In this document: positions 51,671-62,473 of the stretch, piece after piece | Numbering within the stretch: the first letter of the stretch is position 1 | How the letters are laid out: every line of letters begins with the position of its first letter | Assembly (NCBI RefSeq): GCF_003600645.1 | Contig: NZ_CP032482.1 | Coordinates: 1,798,001-1,862,000, forward strand | Direction: 5' to 3' | Origin: Yersinia rochesterensis | GTDB lineage: Bacteria > Pseudomonadota > Gammaproteobacteria > Enterobacterales > Enterobacteriaceae | Length of the DNA stretch: 64,000 bases | The notes under the pieces: generated by a model | What the model saw: the letters and a program-made list of their open reading frames with translations, nothing else | What the model was told of the DNA's origin: nothing | Databases searched by the model: none | Position numbers and translations under genes: made by a program

Positions 51671-52236
51671 GCCGATTTTTCCGGGTGTTTTGAGTTCTTG
51701 CTTAATAGCGGTTTTTTGTTTAATAAATAGCTGTTCAGAAGTTGGCGAAAATCAGCCGGTTTTCCTGTGTCAGACGACAGCGCGGTACTGGGTTCGTCAA
51801 CCGGAGGGCGTTCCAGTGTGTGGAGCGGCGTTACTTGTTGGGCGGTGACACCTAATACCAACCAAGTGTTGTCTACTTCGACAATGACCACTCGCTCGCG
51901 TTGGCCGACCTGACAACTGGCTCGCACATTCAATAGCTTATTGTTGCGGGCTTGTGGCGCAAAACCACATCGGCGCACCAGCCAGGCGGCAAATAAAATC
52001 AACAGCAAAATTCCCCCCAGCACACTGCCGACTTGGGTCAACACTGAGCCTGCGGGCATCGCCGGGGCTGTTTGTTGCGTGGCGGTGCCGGGGTGGCTGG
52101 CGGCAAATCCGGTGACGGGGGTCTGCGGCGTAGTCACCGGGATATCAGTTGCTACTGAAGTCTTCGCCGCTACCGGATCAACAGCTGCCGATGTTGATTC
52201 AGTTGATGTTATTGCCACCCTTTGTGCTGCGGTCAT
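51667..52236 (-). CDS. fliO: Flagellar export assembly protein FliO
   Basis: 189-aa protein that helps FliP assemble. The N-terminal ~60 residues are an Ala/Thr/Pro-rich periplasmic-type stretch, then one membrane helix ([19 protein letters not shown], about 70-88) and a cytoplasmic domain with [20 protein letters not shown] and [15 protein letters not shown]. The N-terminal region is longer than in E. coli FliO. It overlaps fliN by one base. Confidence 0.92.
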   Translation of the reverse strand: MTAAQRVAITSTESTSAAVDPVAAKTSVATDIPVTTPQTPVTGFAASHPGTATQQTAPAMPAGSVLTQVGSVLGGILLLILFAAWLVRRCGFAPQARNNKLLNVRASCQVGQRERVVIVEVDNTWLVLGVTAQQVTPLHTLERPPVDEPSTALSSDTGKPADFRQLLNSYLLNKKPLLSKNSKHPEKSA

Positions 52237-52652
52237 TAGCGGCTCAGACGACGCATACGTTCTGATGGAGTAATAATGTCAGTGATGCGCACGCCGTATT
52301 TATCCGCAACCACCACGACTTCACCCTGTGCAATCAGGTAACCGTTAATCAGAATATCCAAAGGTTCACCTGCCAGGCCATCAAGGGAAACGACTGAACC
52401 TTGAGACAGGCGCAGCAACTCTTTGATAGTCATTTTGGTGCGGCCCAGCTCGACGGTCAGTTTCACCGGGATATCGAGAATCAAATCAATATCTTGCAGG
52501 TTGCCCAGGACATCAGGTGCTTCCAGTGATTTAAATACGCCTTCGGTAGTGGCCGCTGGTTTCTCCACTGCCTGTTGCTCATTAAACGCATCAGCCCACA
52601 GGTCATCCACGGATTCCTTTCCATCATCAGACGGAAACTTAGGGTCACTCAT
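52236..52652 (-). CDS. fliN: Flagellar switch protein FliN
   Basis: 138-aa C-ring protein (E. coli 137 aa). The C-terminal SpoA domain is almost identical to E. coli: LQDIDLILDIPVKLTVELGR, TIKELLRLSQGSVVSLDG and the end ITDIITPSERMRRLSR. The ATG at 52652 is chosen because GAGGAAC lies upstream and E. coli starts MSD; it overlaps fliM by 8 bp. Confidence 0.95.
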   Translation of the reverse strand: MSDPKFPSDDGKESVDDLWADAFNEQQAVEKPAATTEGVFKSLEAPDVLGNLQDIDLILDIPVKLTVELGRTKMTIKELLRLSQGSVVSLDGLAGEPLDILINGYLIAQGEVVVVADKYGVRITDIITPSERMRRLSR

Positions 52653-53649
52653 TGGGCTGTTCCTCATTCAGAGCATTCAAAATAGGGTTAATCAAATGTT
52701 CAACACGTAGGGCATATTGCCCGTTTAATGTCCCGTACTGACTGGTCAGCACGGGCACGCCGTCGACATGCGCGATCAGTCGCTCAGGTTTATCTATCGG
52801 TAACACATCCCCCGGCTGTAGTTTGAGTATCTGCGACAATCTCAGCGGGATATCGACAAAATTAGCGACCAATTCCAGCTCAGAGTGCTGAACTTGCTTG
52901 ACCAGCGTTTCACGCCAATGGCTGTCTTCCTGACGGGAGTTTTCCAGTGGCGGGTTGGTCAGCAGTTCGCGCAATGGCTCAATCATGGCAAACGGAATAC
53001 AGATATTAAACTCCCCACTCAACGCGCCGATCTCCACCTGGAAAGGTGTCGTGACCACGATGTCGTTAGGGGAGGTGGTGATATTGGTGAATTTCACCTG
53101 TATTTCAGAGCGGACATATTCCACATCAATTTTATAGATGGGAGCCCAAGCGTCACGATATGCATCCAGCGCTAGCCGTAGCATCCGGTTAATCACGCGT
53201 TGTTCTGTGTGAGTAAATTCGCGCCCTTCCACTTTTGTCGGGAAGCGGCCATCACCACCAAACAAGTTATCAACGGCAATAAACACTAGACTCGGGGCGA
53301 AAACAAACAGCGCCGTCCCGCGTAATGGTTTCAAATGTATTAAGTTGAGGTTGGTTGGCACCGGCAAGTTGCGGGCAAAATCATGATATGGCTGAATTTT
53401 TATTGGGCCAACCGTGATATCCGGGCTGCGGCGTAACAGGTTAAACAGCCCCATCCGAAACTGACGGGCAAACCGCTCATTGATTATCTCCAGTGCATGT
53501 AGGCGCTCACGCACCACACGTCGCTGGGTCGTCGGGTCATAAGGCTTAACGTCTGTCTCGTTTCCAGTGACGGCTTCGGGTTCATCACCCCCGCTGTCAC
53601 CGTTTAACAGTGCGTCAATCTCTGCTTGTGAAAGAATACTATCGCCCAT
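52645..53649 (-). CDS. fliM: Flagellar switch protein FliM
   Basis: 334-aa C-ring protein, the same length as E. coli FliM. The N-terminal CheY-P-binding peptide is present (DSILSQAEIDALLNGDS). The middle CheC-like domain spans about 45-230 with the GGxG-type GDGRFPTKVEGREFT. A C-terminal SpoA domain binds FliN. Begins 5 bp after fliL. Confidence 0.96.
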   Translation of the reverse strand: MGDSILSQAEIDALLNGDSGGDEPEAVTGNETDVKPYDPTTQRRVVRERLHALEIINERFARQFRMGLFNLLRRSPDITVGPIKIQPYHDFARNLPVPTNLNLIHLKPLRGTALFVFAPSLVFIAVDNLFGGDGRFPTKVEGREFTHTEQRVINRMLRLALDAYRDAWAPIYKIDVEYVRSEIQVKFTNITTSPNDIVVTTPFQVEIGALSGEFNICIPFAMIEPLRELLTNPPLENSRQEDSHWRETLVKQVQHSELELVANFVDIPLRLSQILKLQPGDVLPIDKPERLIAHVDGVPVLTSQYGTLNGQYALRVEHLINPILNALNEEQPNE

Positions 53650-53654
53650 AATGA

Positions 53655-54125
53655 TTATCGCAATATAAATGCGGTAAACAGCACATCGCTGACTACCTGA
53701 TTAGGTTGACCTTTAACCATTGGCGGGCTAAGAACGTTTTTAATTTCACCGACTAAGCGCTGCTTGCCTTCTTCGTTCGCCAGACTGTCAGCGGATTGAC
53801 GAGAGAGCAGTAACAGTAACCGGCTGCGCACTTCCGGTAGATAGTCATTGAGTTTTGCACGCGTGCTATCGTCGGGGAGCCTTAACGTTAATCCGATATA
53901 AAGCACACGATCCAGATTATTATCCGGCGTGATCAGATTGACCGTAAAGGTCTCCAAGGGCATGAATACCGGGATGACAGGAGCGACTTTCGCTGTGGTT
54001 GGTTGACTCTTCTTGAGTGCCCACCAGCTATAACCGCCACCCGCAGTTGCTGCCACCGCAATCAGCACCAGCAGGATCACCCAGATTGAACTCTTACGCT
54101 TGGCCGGGAAGGTATTTTGAGACAT
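53655..54125 (-). CDS. fliL: Flagellar basal-body associated protein FliL
   Basis: 156-aa single-pass membrane protein (helix about 14-34: SIWVILLVLIAVAATAGGGY) with a periplasmic stomatin-like domain that supports stators. Conserved PLETFTVNL, DRVLYIGLTLRL and YLPEVRSRLLLLLSRQSADSL, ending TAFILR. ATG at 54125 is chosen to match the E. coli length of about 154 aa; the Shine-Dalgarno is poor. The gene is separated from fliK by an ERIC element. Confidence 0.92.
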   Translation of the reverse strand: MSQNTFPAKRKSSIWVILLVLIAVAATAGGGYSWWALKKSQPTTAKVAPVIPVFMPLETFTVNLITPDNNLDRVLYIGLTLRLPDDSTRAKLNDYLPEVRSRLLLLLSRQSADSLANEEGKQRLVGEIKNVLSPPMVKGQPNQVVSDVLFTAFILR

Positions 54126-54170
54126 GGAGAAGGCAAATTCCTGTTTTGGTATCAAACCGGTGGATCACAA

Positions 54171-54297
54171 TATACCCGTCAGACTTCAAGCTACATGTGC
54201 GTTGGCTGCGCTCAATCACCCCAGTCACTTACCAGTGTAAGCTCTTGGGGGTTCGCTCAGTTGCCGCTTTCCTGCAACTCGAATTATTTTGGGTATA
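54171..54297 (-). repeat. ERIC element, canonical 127 bp, between fliK and fliL
   Basis: Perfectly typical length, with terminal repeats TATACCC ... GGGTATA and the diagnostic core on the minus strand (CCCCCAAGAGCTTACACTGG then AAGTGACTGGGGTGA). It sits in the 316-bp gap inside the fliF-R operon and is transcribed as part of it, so it would form a long hairpin in the mRNA before fliL. Confidence 0.92.
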
Positions 54298-54441
54298 ACA
54301 GCCTGGGGCCACTGACACCAAGCTATCCGAATTATTGCTGATGATTATCCCGCTTATCCTTAATCCCAATAGGCAGAATAGGTGGAGAAAAACGGCCTAG
54401 CTTGTCCGTTTGTCCCCTTTTGGTGAAATTAACAGCGCCTT

Positions 54442-55836
54442 TTAGGCGAAAATATCAACGCCACCATTGCCATTGGCCAGAGCTTGCAATGCGGCTGGTG
54501 TGAGCAGCGGCGTGCTCACCTGTGCTTCGCCAGAGGCGAATTCACCATAACCTGGCTGACCGCGTGAGGCGAAATCTTGCTGATTTTGTTGGCTCTGTTG
54601 CTGTGCTTGTTGCCATTGACCTTCACTGCCGACACTACTTTGGCCTAACTCAATACCACTTTCGGCCAAGGCGGTGCGTAAGCTTGGCATAGCGGCTTCA
54701 ATCGCGGCCCGAACTTGACTATGAGCTGAAACAAAATGTAATTGTGCTTGCTTATCTTCTATTTTCAGACTGATTTGCAACGCACCCAACTCTTGCGGGT
54801 TGAGCCGCAACTCGGCGTTTTGTTGCCCATTGCGACTGAACATAATCACTTGTTGCCCAAGTGATTGTTGCCATTCTTGACTGCCCAGTTGCGCACTTAA
54901 ATAACCACTGACGGGCGCACTGACATGGGCGCTGGCGGTAGCTGTAGTTGGCAAAAGAGGGCTGGATACCGGGGGAAGAGAATGGGCCTGGGGAGCTGAA
55001 CTGACCAAGGTTTTATCCACCGCAGCGGCGGGCGTGATGGTTTCAGCTTGTGCTGCCAGTGGGGCGGATTTCGCATTGAGCGTGTTGTTGTCGATATCTT
55101 TCGCGCTCAACGGGGCTGGCTTATCCGATGCAGCCGTTATTTTTGTTTTCGTGGCTACACCCGCCAATACATCGTCACTGTTTATGGCTTTATCATTTTT
55201 TACACTGTCCATGGCCTTCTCACTTTTCATACTGACCAGGGTGCCACCAATCAGTGCGGCTAAACCTTTATCTTGTGAGGTCAAGCTGGTGAGAGTGGCA
55301 ATATCTTGCTTGGCCGTCGTTTTATTGTTCGTCAGGCCATTAGTATCAGTCAGGGGGGCTTTTTGCCCGCTCAATGTGTTAGCCACCTGATGCGGCAACA
55401 TTGCCAGCAAGGTTTGTAATGCGGCGGGGTCGACTTTATCGTGAGTTTTATCACTGGCACTATCCGGCTTGCCACTCTCATTGATGGTGGTTTTCTTGAT
55501 GCTTGCGGCATCGCCAGTTTGTCCTGCATGGGTTAAACCCGCTGGCAGCGCAGCACTGATATCCCCCAATGCGGCCAACAACTGATTCAACTTGCTGTTA
55601 CCGACGGTTGACTTACTACTGTCAACTTCAGGGGTGATGTCAGTCGCTGCGGCTAAAGATGATTTTAGGGTTGAAGCATCCAGGGCGGTGAGTTCTTTTC
55701 CCAACTGGTCGCCTAGAAGTTTGGCAAAATCGGCCGGCAATCCTGCGTCGGTAAACAACGCGGCAATAGATGTCGAGGATGCTGCGCCCTCGGCTTCACT
55801 TGCAGTGATAGCAGTAGGCAAGAGAGATAGATTCAT
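54442..55836 (-). CDS. fliK: Flagellar hook-length control protein FliK
   Basis: 464-aa export substrate that measures hook length and triggers the FlhB switch (E. coli 375 aa). The long central region is Ala/Thr/Ser/Lys-rich and low in complexity, as typical for the ruler part. The C-terminal domain (about 325-425) carries the conserved FliK-C signature [20 protein letters not shown] and [20 protein letters not shown]. Longer than in E. coli, mainly in the ruler. Overlaps fliJ by 4 bp. Confidence 0.93.
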   Translation of the reverse strand: MNLSLLPTAITASEAEGAASSTSIAALFTDAGLPADFAKLLGDQLGKELTALDASTLKSSLAAATDITPEVDSSKSTVGNSKLNQLLAALGDISAALPAGLTHAGQTGDAASIKKTTINESGKPDSASDKTHDKVDPAALQTLLAMLPHQVANTLSGQKAPLTDTNGLTNNKTTAKQDIATLTSLTSQDKGLAALIGGTLVSMKSEKAMDSVKNDKAINSDDVLAGVATKTKITAASDKPAPLSAKDIDNNTLNAKSAPLAAQAETITPAAAVDKTLVSSAPQAHSLPPVSSPLLPTTATASAHVSAPVSGYLSAQLGSQEWQQSLGQQVIMFSRNGQQNAELRLNPQELGALQISLKIEDKQAQLHFVSAHSQVRAAIEAAMPSLRTALAESGIELGQSSVGSEGQWQQAQQQSQQNQQDFASRGQPGYGEFASGEAQVSTPLLTPAALQALANGNGGVDIFA

Positions 55837-56279
55837 GAATGTAGACTCCTTTGTGAGGCGCGCTGGGCGAACTCATCCATCAGTTTTTGATCCAAACGGT
55901 TCTCGTGTAAACGTGCGGTGGTTTCAGCTCGCTCGTTCAGCGTTTCAAATGCATTTAGCCGCTGTTGCTTTTCTTGCCAATGCTTCACTGCTTGTTCAAC
56001 TTTTACATTCCACTGGGCCAACTGATGACGATGTTGCTCAATGGCTTGCTCCAATGTTTGAATAAATTGCTGATAATTTTGCCAACTGGAGGAGGCCATG
56101 CCATTACTCAGCGTGTCATTCAGCCGCACCCGATATTCATCCTGATAAGACAGCAACATACTCAGTTGCTGCTCAGCATTCTGATAGGACAAGCGCACCT
56201 GCCCCAATTGGGTCGTTGCCTGTTCAACCGCCTTTTGAGCCAGGTCGCGCAGGGTGATGAGAGGTGACTGACTTTTCAT
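55833..56279 (-). CDS. fliJ: Flagellar export ATPase stalk protein FliJ
   Basis: 148-aa two-helix coiled-coil protein sitting in the FliI hexamer pore (E. coli 147 aa). Heptad-like helices with [20 protein letters not shown] and the conserved C-terminus [17 protein letters not shown] at 56279 has GAGGAA 5 nt upstream; a longer frame by four codons begins with a TTG. Confidence 0.94.
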   Translation of the reverse strand: MKSQSPLITLRDLAQKAVEQATTQLGQVRLSYQNAEQQLSMLLSYQDEYRVRLNDTLSNGMASSSWQNYQQFIQTLEQAIEQHRHQLAQWNVKVEQAVKHWQEKQQRLNAFETLNERAETTARLHENRLDQKLMDEFAQRASQRSLHS

Positions 56280-56327
56280 CGTATTCCTCAATACCTTTCG
56301 TGCTTGACGCCGCAGGGGTGTTAGCTA

Positions 56328-57692
56328 TTAGCCCGGAAACAGACTTTTCAGATGCTGACAGGCATCTTCGTAACTGCTGCGTTCATACATACCTTGCTGC
56401 AAGAAGATTTCCATTTGCGGGTAGAGGGTAATGGCCTTATCCAACAATGGGTCGCTACCGGCGGCATAGGCTCCTACGCTGACCAAATCGCGGTTGCGTT
56501 GGAAACTTGCAAGTAACTGTTTAAATTGGCGAACTTTACTGTAGTGATTCTCATCAATCAGTGAGGTCATCGCACGGCTGATAGAAGCTTCGATATCAAT
56601 AGCGGGATAATGACCGGATTCTGCCAGACGGCGAGATAACACCACATGACCATCGAGAATGGCGCGCGCAGAGTCGGCAATCGGGTCTTGCTGATCATCG
56701 CCCTCGGTCAGTACCGTATAAAATGCTGTAATCGAGCCGCCACCAGACACGCCGTTACCCGCGCGTTCAACCAGTGCCGGTAATTTGGCGAATACGGAGG
56801 GCGGATAACCTTTGGTTGCCGGGGGTTCGCCGATTGCCAGTGCTATCTCGCGTTGTGCCATGGCGTAGCGCGTCAGAGAGTCCATGATGAGCAACACATG
56901 TTGGCCACGGTCGCGGAAATCTTCTGCAATACGGGTGGCATAGGCTGCGCCTTGCATGCGCAGCAACGGCGATACGTCAGCGGGGGCGGCGATAACTACC
57001 GAGCGCGCGCGCCCCTCGGTACCTAAAATATTCTCGATAAAATCTTTAACTTCACGGCCACGTTCACCGATAAGCCCAACCACAATGACATCTGCTTGGG
57101 TGTAGCGGGCCATCATGCCCAACAAGACACTTTTCCCCACCCCGGACCCGGCGAACAAGCCCATACGCTGACCTCGACCGACCGTCAGCAGGGCATTAAT
57201 TGTGCGCACGCCAACATCCAAAACCTGTTCAATCGCGGTACGTTGTAATGGATTGATGGGGGGGGTAATCAGGGGAGCCCGATAACCGGTTTCTGGTGCA
57301 GGTAAGCCGTCAAGCGGTTTGGCACTGCCATCTAATACACGCCCCAGTAATTCTGGGCCGAGTGGTAATTGTTTACTGGCAGAAGCCCCGCCGGTGGTGA
57401 TGCGGGCATAAACACGGGCGCCGGGCACAATTCCCTCGACCTCTTCGAGCGGCATCAAGAACAGACGCTGGCCATTAAAACCCACCACTTCACTCTCAAC
57501 TTCTTGAACTTCGCCGTTATCATGGCGTTCAATGAGGCAGGTTGCGCCGAGGGGAAGTTGCAAACCGGTGGCTTCTAGCACCAAACCTGTGGCGCGCGTC
57601 AACCGCCCGTAACGGCGAATGGTGGTTGATTGGCTGATACGTTCTTCGAACTTGTCCATCGATGCGAGCCAGCGGCCAAGGCGAGCGGTCAT
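56328..57692 (-). CDS. fliI: Flagellar export ATPase FliI
   Basis: 454-aa AAA+/F1-beta-like ATPase (E. coli 457 aa). Walker [16 protein letters not shown], Walker [14 protein letters not shown], and conserved [13 protein letters not shown] and [10 protein letters not shown]. The N-terminal part [20 protein letters not shown] is typical of FliI. Two adjacent ATG codons (57695 and 57692) overlap the fliH stop; the second matches the E. coli start MTTRL. Positions upstream in frame lie inside fliH. Confidence 0.96.
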   Translation of the reverse strand: MTARLGRWLASMDKFEERISQSTTIRRYGRLTRATGLVLEATGLQLPLGATCLIERHDNGEVQEVESEVVGFNGQRLFLMPLEEVEGIVPGARVYARITTGGASASKQLPLGPELLGRVLDGSAKPLDGLPAPETGYRAPLITPPINPLQRTAIEQVLDVGVRTINALLTVGRGQRMGLFAGSGVGKSVLLGMMARYTQADVIVVGLIGERGREVKDFIENILGTEGRARSVVIAAPADVSPLLRMQGAAYATRIAEDFRDRGQHVLLIMDSLTRYAMAQREIALAIGEPPATKGYPPSVFAKLPALVERAGNGVSGGGSITAFYTVLTEGDDQQDPIADSARAILDGHVVLSRRLAESGHYPAIDIEASISRAMTSLIDENHYSKVRQFKQLLASFQRNRDLVSVGAYAAGSDPLLDKAITLYPQMEIFLQQGMYERSSYEDACQHLKSLFPG

Positions 57693-58414
57693 CATAATTC
57701 TCCCGGTGCTGCCAGGCGGCACAGCTCATGCCAGCGTGTTGCCAGGCTGGCATCTAAATCGCCTTCTTCGGCGCTGACTTTGCATCCGCCGGGATGAATT
57801 TGACTATCACCCAATAAGCGCCAGCCATGCAAACTCAAAGTCGAGCCTAAGCGCTGTTCCACCACAGCTAAATCATTTGGATTCACCCGTAATTGCGGTT
57901 TACCGGCAAACATCGGCTCTTGTTGAATCATTTGCTGGATTTGAGCCAGTAACGCGGTGCCATCGCAAATTGCCGGTTGCCCCAGAATTTGTTTTGCTGC
58001 TGCTAAGGCCATTTGCATCAATCGCGAGGCAATCACACTGTCCAGCGCATCAAGGGTATTTTGAAAATCATCGACTAAGGTTTGCCAGTGCGCGGTGATC
58101 GGAGCTAACTGTTTCTCAGCATCTGCCAGCGCTTGCTGGTGCCCCTCTTCCAAACCGGTTTGGTAACCTTTATCCAAACCCTCTTGCAACCCTTTGGCAA
58201 ACCCTTGCTGGCGGCCCTGTTTCTCGGCTTCGAGTTGCAGGTTCATCAGTGTTTGTTGCTGATCACTTTCCGTTAGCGCGGTATCCGCTTTTTGCTCATC
58301 AGTAAACAACATACTGATATCCGGCGGCGCGGTGGCAGCAGTAGGTTCTGGTTGGCTGGCAAAGTCATTTAGTGACCAGGGCTGCCAGGGCAGGGCATTA
58401 ATCCTATCAGACAT
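57692..58414 (-). CDS. fliH: Flagellar export ATPase regulator FliH
   Basis: 240-aa protein that holds FliI to the C-ring (E. coli 228 aa). An N-terminal WQPWSLNDF motif binds FliN/FlhA. The central GxxxG-type helix repeats read [20 protein letters not shown] and GLEEGHQQ. The C-terminal domain binds FliI. Overlaps fliG by 8 bp and fliI by about one codon. Confidence 0.94.
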   Translation of the reverse strand: MSDRINALPWQPWSLNDFASQPEPTAATAPPDISMLFTDEQKADTALTESDQQQTLMNLQLEAEKQGRQQGFAKGLQEGLDKGYQTGLEEGHQQALADAEKQLAPITAHWQTLVDDFQNTLDALDSVIASRLMQMALAAAKQILGQPAICDGTALLAQIQQMIQQEPMFAGKPQLRVNPNDLAVVEQRLGSTLSLHGWRLLGDSQIHPGGCKVSAEEGDLDASLATRWHELCRLAAPGEL

Positions 58415-59399
58415 AGATATCCTCGCCGCCGCCGATGACTATCTCGCCGCTTTCCGCCAAACGACGGACAATCAGCAAGATGGCTTTCTGCTCGTTTTCG
58501 ACCAGTGACATACGCACTGGCCCACGGGTGGCCAGATCGTCGCGCAGAATTTCTGCCGCACGCAGTGACATATTGCTGAGGAAGCGCTCGCGCAGCGCCT
58601 GATCGGCACCTTTCAAGGCAATCAATAGCGATTCGTTGTCGATTTCTTGTAGTAAACGCTGGATGCTGCGGTCGTCGACACTGACCAGATTCTCGAACAG
58701 GAACATTTCGTCGATAATTTTCTGTGCCAGCTCGCCGTCGTATTCGCGTACTGCGTCCATAACGGTTTCTTCCTGCTGGCTTTTCATCAGGTTGATAATC
58801 TCGGCCGCAGTGCGGATACCGCCCATTTTGCTGCGTTTGAGGTTTTGGCCATCCAGCAAATTGTTCAACACTTCGGTCAATTCCGCCAATGCGGCTGGTT
58901 GAACCCCACCGAAGGTCGCAATACGCAGCATGACATCGTTGCGCAGACGCTCGTCGAACAGCGCCAGAATATCGGCCGCTTGAGCGCGCTTCAGGTGAAC
59001 CAGAATAGTGGCGATAATCTGCGGATGTTCGTCGCGGATCAGGTCGGCCGCCATCTGCGGCTCCATGAAGTTGAGGGTTTCCATGCCGCTGGTGGTTTCG
59101 CGTGATTCCAGAATATCTTCTAACAAGCTGGATGCACGTTCTTCGCCCAATGCTTTTATTAGTACCGAGCGTAGATAATCGCTGGCGTTCACACTCAGAG
59201 CCGCATATTGCTCGGCATCGTCTTCAAACTCAGCCAATACATCAACCAACTGTTGGTGAGAAACCTGCCGCATACTGGCCATGGTGGTACTGAGCTGTTG
59301 CACTTCGCGCGAGGAAAGGTGTTTGAATACCTCTGCGGCATGGTCTTCGCCCAGTGTCATCAGCATGATGGCGCTTTTTTCAGTTCCGGTCAGGCTCAT
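58407..59399 (-). CDS. fliG: Flagellar motor switch protein FliG
   Basis: 330-aa C-ring protein (E. coli 331 aa) that contacts MotA. N-terminal domain binds FliF, the middle domain has EHPQ ([15 protein letters not shown]), and the C-terminal torque helix has [24 protein letters not shown] with the charged residues that interact with Mot[16 protein letters not shown] marks the linker region. Overlaps the fliF stop by 4 bp. Confidence 0.96.
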   Translation of the reverse strand: MSLTGTEKSAIMLMTLGEDHAAEVFKHLSSREVQQLSTTMASMRQVSHQQLVDVLAEFEDDAEQYAALSVNASDYLRSVLIKALGEERASSLLEDILESRETTSGMETLNFMEPQMAADLIRDEHPQIIATILVHLKRAQAADILALFDERLRNDVMLRIATFGGVQPAALAELTEVLNNLLDGQNLKRSKMGGIRTAAEIINLMKSQQEETVMDAVREYDGELAQKIIDEMFLFENLVSVDDRSIQRLLQEIDNESLLIALKGADQALRERFLSNMSLRAAEILRDDLATRGPVRMSLVENEQKAILLIVRRLAESGEIVIGGGEDIYV

Positions 59400-61114
59400 T
59401 GGTCATTACTCATCCATTGACGGATAACCAGCGCGACAACACGTGGGTCTTTATCCGCAAGTTCGCGTATACGCTGGGCCTGAACTTCAGCACTCACTCG
59501 TTGCTGATTTTTCTTACGCAGGGCCAGCTCTTCTTTAGTTTGTTTCGCTGTTTCAGAAGCTTGTGCGGTCTGTACTATGCTATTGACCGACGCTGTTGCT
59601 TTATCCGCTACTTGTTTTTTCTCCATCAGTGGGCGAACCAGTTTGCGCCATAAGATCCACGCGACCAGTAAGATGAGCAAATAGCGACCAATATTAAGCA
59701 ATTGATCAAAGAACGACTGTTGCTGCCAGAATGGCAGACTGTTACCGGTATCTTCGCCAGTAGCATTAAATGGCGTATTGACCACATTGAGAGTGTCGCC
59801 ACGGTCAGTAGAGAAGCCCATGGCCTCGCGTGTCAGTGATTCCACCTGCGCTAATTGCTCTTTGCTCAGCGCAATAGGTTTGCCCGCTTTATCCATGCCG
59901 TAATTGACGACCACGGCGACGGAGAGGCGCTGCACCATACCTGCTTGTTGCTGGGTGTGGCGGATAGTGCGGTCAACTTCGAAGTTAGTGGTTTGGTCGT
60001 GGCGGCTATTACTTGACGTCGCCGTCTGTTTAGCAGCAGTCGTGGTCACCGCCGGGCGGTTCGCTGCATTGGCAGTATTCGTAGCTGCACCGGCACCCGC
60101 TGCGGGGGTGGCTGGAGGGACTTCAATTGGTGCAACTGGGGTCACTGATGGTTGATTAGACAATGCCCCCGGAACTCCGCCGACATTGGTGCCGCCCAGT
60201 TGTTCGCTGGTACTGACTTGTTGAGAGCGTACTGCTCCTTGGTTGGCGGCCTGATTCGGTTTGTACTCTTCATCGGTCTGTTCACGGCTGGCAAAATCAA
60301 CTTGTGCGGTGACTTGCGCATGAATATTGCCGCTACCCACCATCGGTGCCAGGATAGTTTCAATGCGGCGCTGGAAACGGTTTTCCACTTCATTAGTAAA
60401 TTTAAGTTGTGCCGCATTTAAGTCGCGGCCCGCGCTATCAGATTGCGTCAGCAAACGGCCTGTTTGATCCACCACAGTGACACTTGCAGGGGGTAAACCC
60501 GCCACACTGCTGGAAACCATGTAGACGATGGCATTGATTTGACCATCATCGAGTGCGCGGCCAGGTTGCAAGGCGAGTGTGACAGAGGCTGTTGGCGATT
60601 TTTGCTCACGAACAAATAGCGAAGGTTTCGGTATTGCTAAATGTACCCGGACATTCAGTACCGGGCCAAGTGTGCCGATAGTTCGAGCGAGTTCACCTTC
60701 CAGTGCTCGCTGATAGTTGACTTGCTCGCTGAATTGGCTAATGCCAAATTTTTCCTGATCCAGCAATTCAAAACCGACGGCACCACCTTTAGGTAAACCT
60801 TGTTGTGCCAGACGCAGACGAGTTTCATGCACTTTATCTGCCGGGATCAACAGCGCTCCGCCAGTATCCGCGAAACGATAGGGAATATTCAGTTGCGTCA
60901 ATTGCGTGACGATATCACCGCCATCACGATCACTCAGGTTGCTATAAAGGACGCGATAATCTGGACTTTTAGCCCATAACATCAACGCGACAATAATAGC
61001 GATGACCGCAGCCGCTGCAATCAACAGTGGGATTTTCGGATTCGCGCGTAGGCGTGCCAGTGTCGTCGTAAAGTTATTCTCACGATTTTCACCGCCAGTT
61101 ATCGAGGCATTCAT
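59396..61114 (-). CDS. fliF: Flagellar MS-ring protein FliF
   Basis: 572-aa inner-membrane ring protein (E. coli 552 aa). Two membrane helices (about 29-48 and 455-475) flank the periplasmic ring-building domains with [20 protein letters not shown] and [20 protein letters not shown]. An Ala/Thr-rich loop (about 300-370) is longer than in E. coli. The C-terminal cytoplasmic tail binds FliG. First gene of the fliF-R operon, divergent from fliE across about 530 bp that contain an ERIC element. Confidence 0.95.
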   Translation of the reverse strand: MNASITGGENRENNFTTTLARLRANPKIPLLIAAAAVIAIIVALMLWAKSPDYRVLYSNLSDRDGGDIVTQLTQLNIPYRFADTGGALLIPADKVHETRLRLAQQGLPKGGAVGFELLDQEKFGISQFSEQVNYQRALEGELARTIGTLGPVLNVRVHLAIPKPSLFVREQKSPTASVTLALQPGRALDDGQINAIVYMVSSSVAGLPPASVTVVDQTGRLLTQSDSAGRDLNAAQLKFTNEVENRFQRRIETILAPMVGSGNIHAQVTAQVDFASREQTDEEYKPNQAANQGAVRSQQVSTSEQLGGTNVGGVPGALSNQPSVTPVAPIEVPPATPAAGAGAATNTANAANRPAVTTTAAKQTATSSNSRHDQTTNFEVDRTIRHTQQQAGMVQRLSVAVVVNYGMDKAGKPIALSKEQLAQVESLTREAMGFSTDRGDTLNVVNTPFNATGEDTGNSLPFWQQQSFFDQLLNIGRYLLILLVAWILWRKLVRPLMEKKQVADKATASVNSIVQTAQASETAKQTKEELALRKKNQQRVSAEVQAQRIRELADKDPRVVALVIRQWMSNDQ

Positions 61115-61236
61115 ACACGTCCTTGGCCAAGCTGAACAACGTTTGAGTTAGTATTTTTTATGTAACTAATGTGTTGGAACAAAACAGACTCCCAAGTGCT
61201 GTGAGCGATAAAGCATCAATAGCTGATATCCCCTGT

Positions 61237-61438
61237 TATACTCGCCATACTTCAAGCCGCATGTGCGTTGGCCACGCTCGTTACTCGGCCCGTCCATGGG
61301 CCTCGCCTCTGTGAGGCCGCCGCAGGCAGCGTTCAAATCTGCTCCCGGCAGATTTGTCACCCGAATCACTTACTACAGTAAGCTCATTGGGATTCTCTCC
61401 CTTGCCGCCTTCCTGCAACTCAAATTATTTGGACTATA
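61237..61438 (-). repeat. ERIC element, long 202-bp variant, between fliF and fliE
   Basis: The ERIC core reads on the minus strand as AATCCCAATGAGCTTACTG then AAGTGATTCGGGTGAC. The termini are TATAC / ACTATA with AATTTGAGTTGCAGGAAGGC near one end. It has the same extra insert as the tsr-tap copy (GCCTCGCCTCTGTGAGGCCG on the plus strand) and the same total length of 202 bp, in opposite orientation. It sits between the two divergent class 2 promoters. Confidence 0.85.
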
Positions 61439-61642
61439 TCGGCATGCCATTATTTGCTGTAAGTGGAAATTTGATGGCTCAATAAGCCGGTATTTTTGGG
61501 TCTATTTAGCCGCTTTAGCGCAAAAATGATGTGTTAGGGTGTCAACCTGAAAAAAGTAATACCTGCTGGATGGCAAATATCCGCATTAGCGCACCTATTT
61601 GCCACGCAGTTATTGGCCTACTGACGCATTTTGGGGATGAGC
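61439..61642 (+). other. fliE upstream region
   Basis: About 200 bp between the ERIC and fliE. A class 2 (FlhDC) promoter is expected here by analogy with E. coli, but no site could be placed with confidence. Together with 61115-61236 it forms the divergent fliF/fliE control region. Confidence 0.4.
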
Positions 61643-61954
61643 ATGTCTGTTCAAGGTATTGAAGGGGTTTTACAGCAATTGCAAGTGACTGCATTGCAAG
61701 CATCGGGTTCAGCAAGAACACTGCCCGCTGAGGCCGGTTTTGCCAGCGAATTAAAAGCGGCTATTGGTAAAATCAGTGATAACCAGCAGACAGCCCGTAC
61801 TCTGGCGCAGAATTTTGAATTAGGTGTGCCCGGTGTCGGCCTAAATGATGTGATGGTGAATATGCAGAAATCATCTGTCTCTTTGCAGCTCGGTATCCAA
61901 GTGCGTAATAAGCTAGTTGCCGCTTATCAAGATGTCATGAATATGGGCGTGTGA
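61643..61954 (+). CDS. fliE: MS ring-rod junction protein FliE
   Basis: 103-aa basal-body protein linking FliF to the rod (E. coli 104 aa). Conserved SVQGIEGVLQQLQ, ALNDVM-type VGLNDVMVNMQKSSVSLQLG and IQVRNKLVAAYQDVMNM. I use the ATG at 61643 with GGGG 6 nt upstream; in-frame ATG two codons earlier overlaps the Shine-Dalgarno. The last flagellar gene of the block. Confidence 0.95.
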   Translation: MSVQGIEGVLQQLQVTALQASGSARTLPAEAGFASELKAAIGKISDNQQTARTLAQNFELGVPGVGLNDVMVNMQKSSVSLQLGIQVRNKLVAAYQDVMNMGV

Positions 61955-62133
61955 CGGTTTTTCAGACGGATGAATAAAATAACTTGGGCTTTGAGCAATG
62001 AAATGCCAGCCCAAGAGATACTTTTATTATTGTGATAATTGAGTTCGCACCACAGAACAATTTCTCATTCAACATTTATGTAACAATTTAAAGCGATATT
62101 TATCCTTTAAATGAATTTATATAGGTGGCTGCT

Positions 62134-62442
62134 ATGAGAAGTTTTTTGATCATATTCTTCGTTTATTTTCCTATTTTTGCCGGTGCTGCTGAACCGCAAT
62201 CTATCTTGCCCGTCCCTGCCATAATGAAAGTCTCTGAAGCTGTTTGCAGTAATCGGTATGTCACTAAAGAACGAATTACATGCATGAAGTTAGTTGATGT
62301 ATCCATTCTTAAAGCCTATTGGGTTGGGCAGATGAAAAGTTCCTGTACTTCAAAGTTTGGGGCCCCAAACCCGTCATGCAATAATATTAGATGGCTGGCA
62401 AATGCTTTAGACAGAATGGGGGGACAGTATCTTGAGGAATAG
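62134..62442 (+). CDS. Small secreted protein with four cysteines, function unknown
   Basis: 102-aa protein. The first ~19 residues are a signal peptide (FLIIFFVYFPIFAGAA, cleavage before EPQS). The mature part has four Cys residues spaced as two pairs (one near EAVCSNR and ITCMK, one near SSCTSK and PSCNN), suited to two disulfides, plus two aromatic/hydrophobic segments. ATG at 62134 follows AGGTGG. No family recognised. The gene stands alone between fliE and a convergent DNA glycosylase gene. Confidence 0.7.
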   Translation: MRSFLIIFFVYFPIFAGAAEPQSILPVPAIMKVSEAVCSNRYVTKERITCMKLVDVSILKAYWVGQMKSSCTSKFGAPNPSCNNIRWLANALDRMGGQYLEE

Positions 62443-62473
62443 AGAAATATATCAATAACCGCTATAAACTGTG

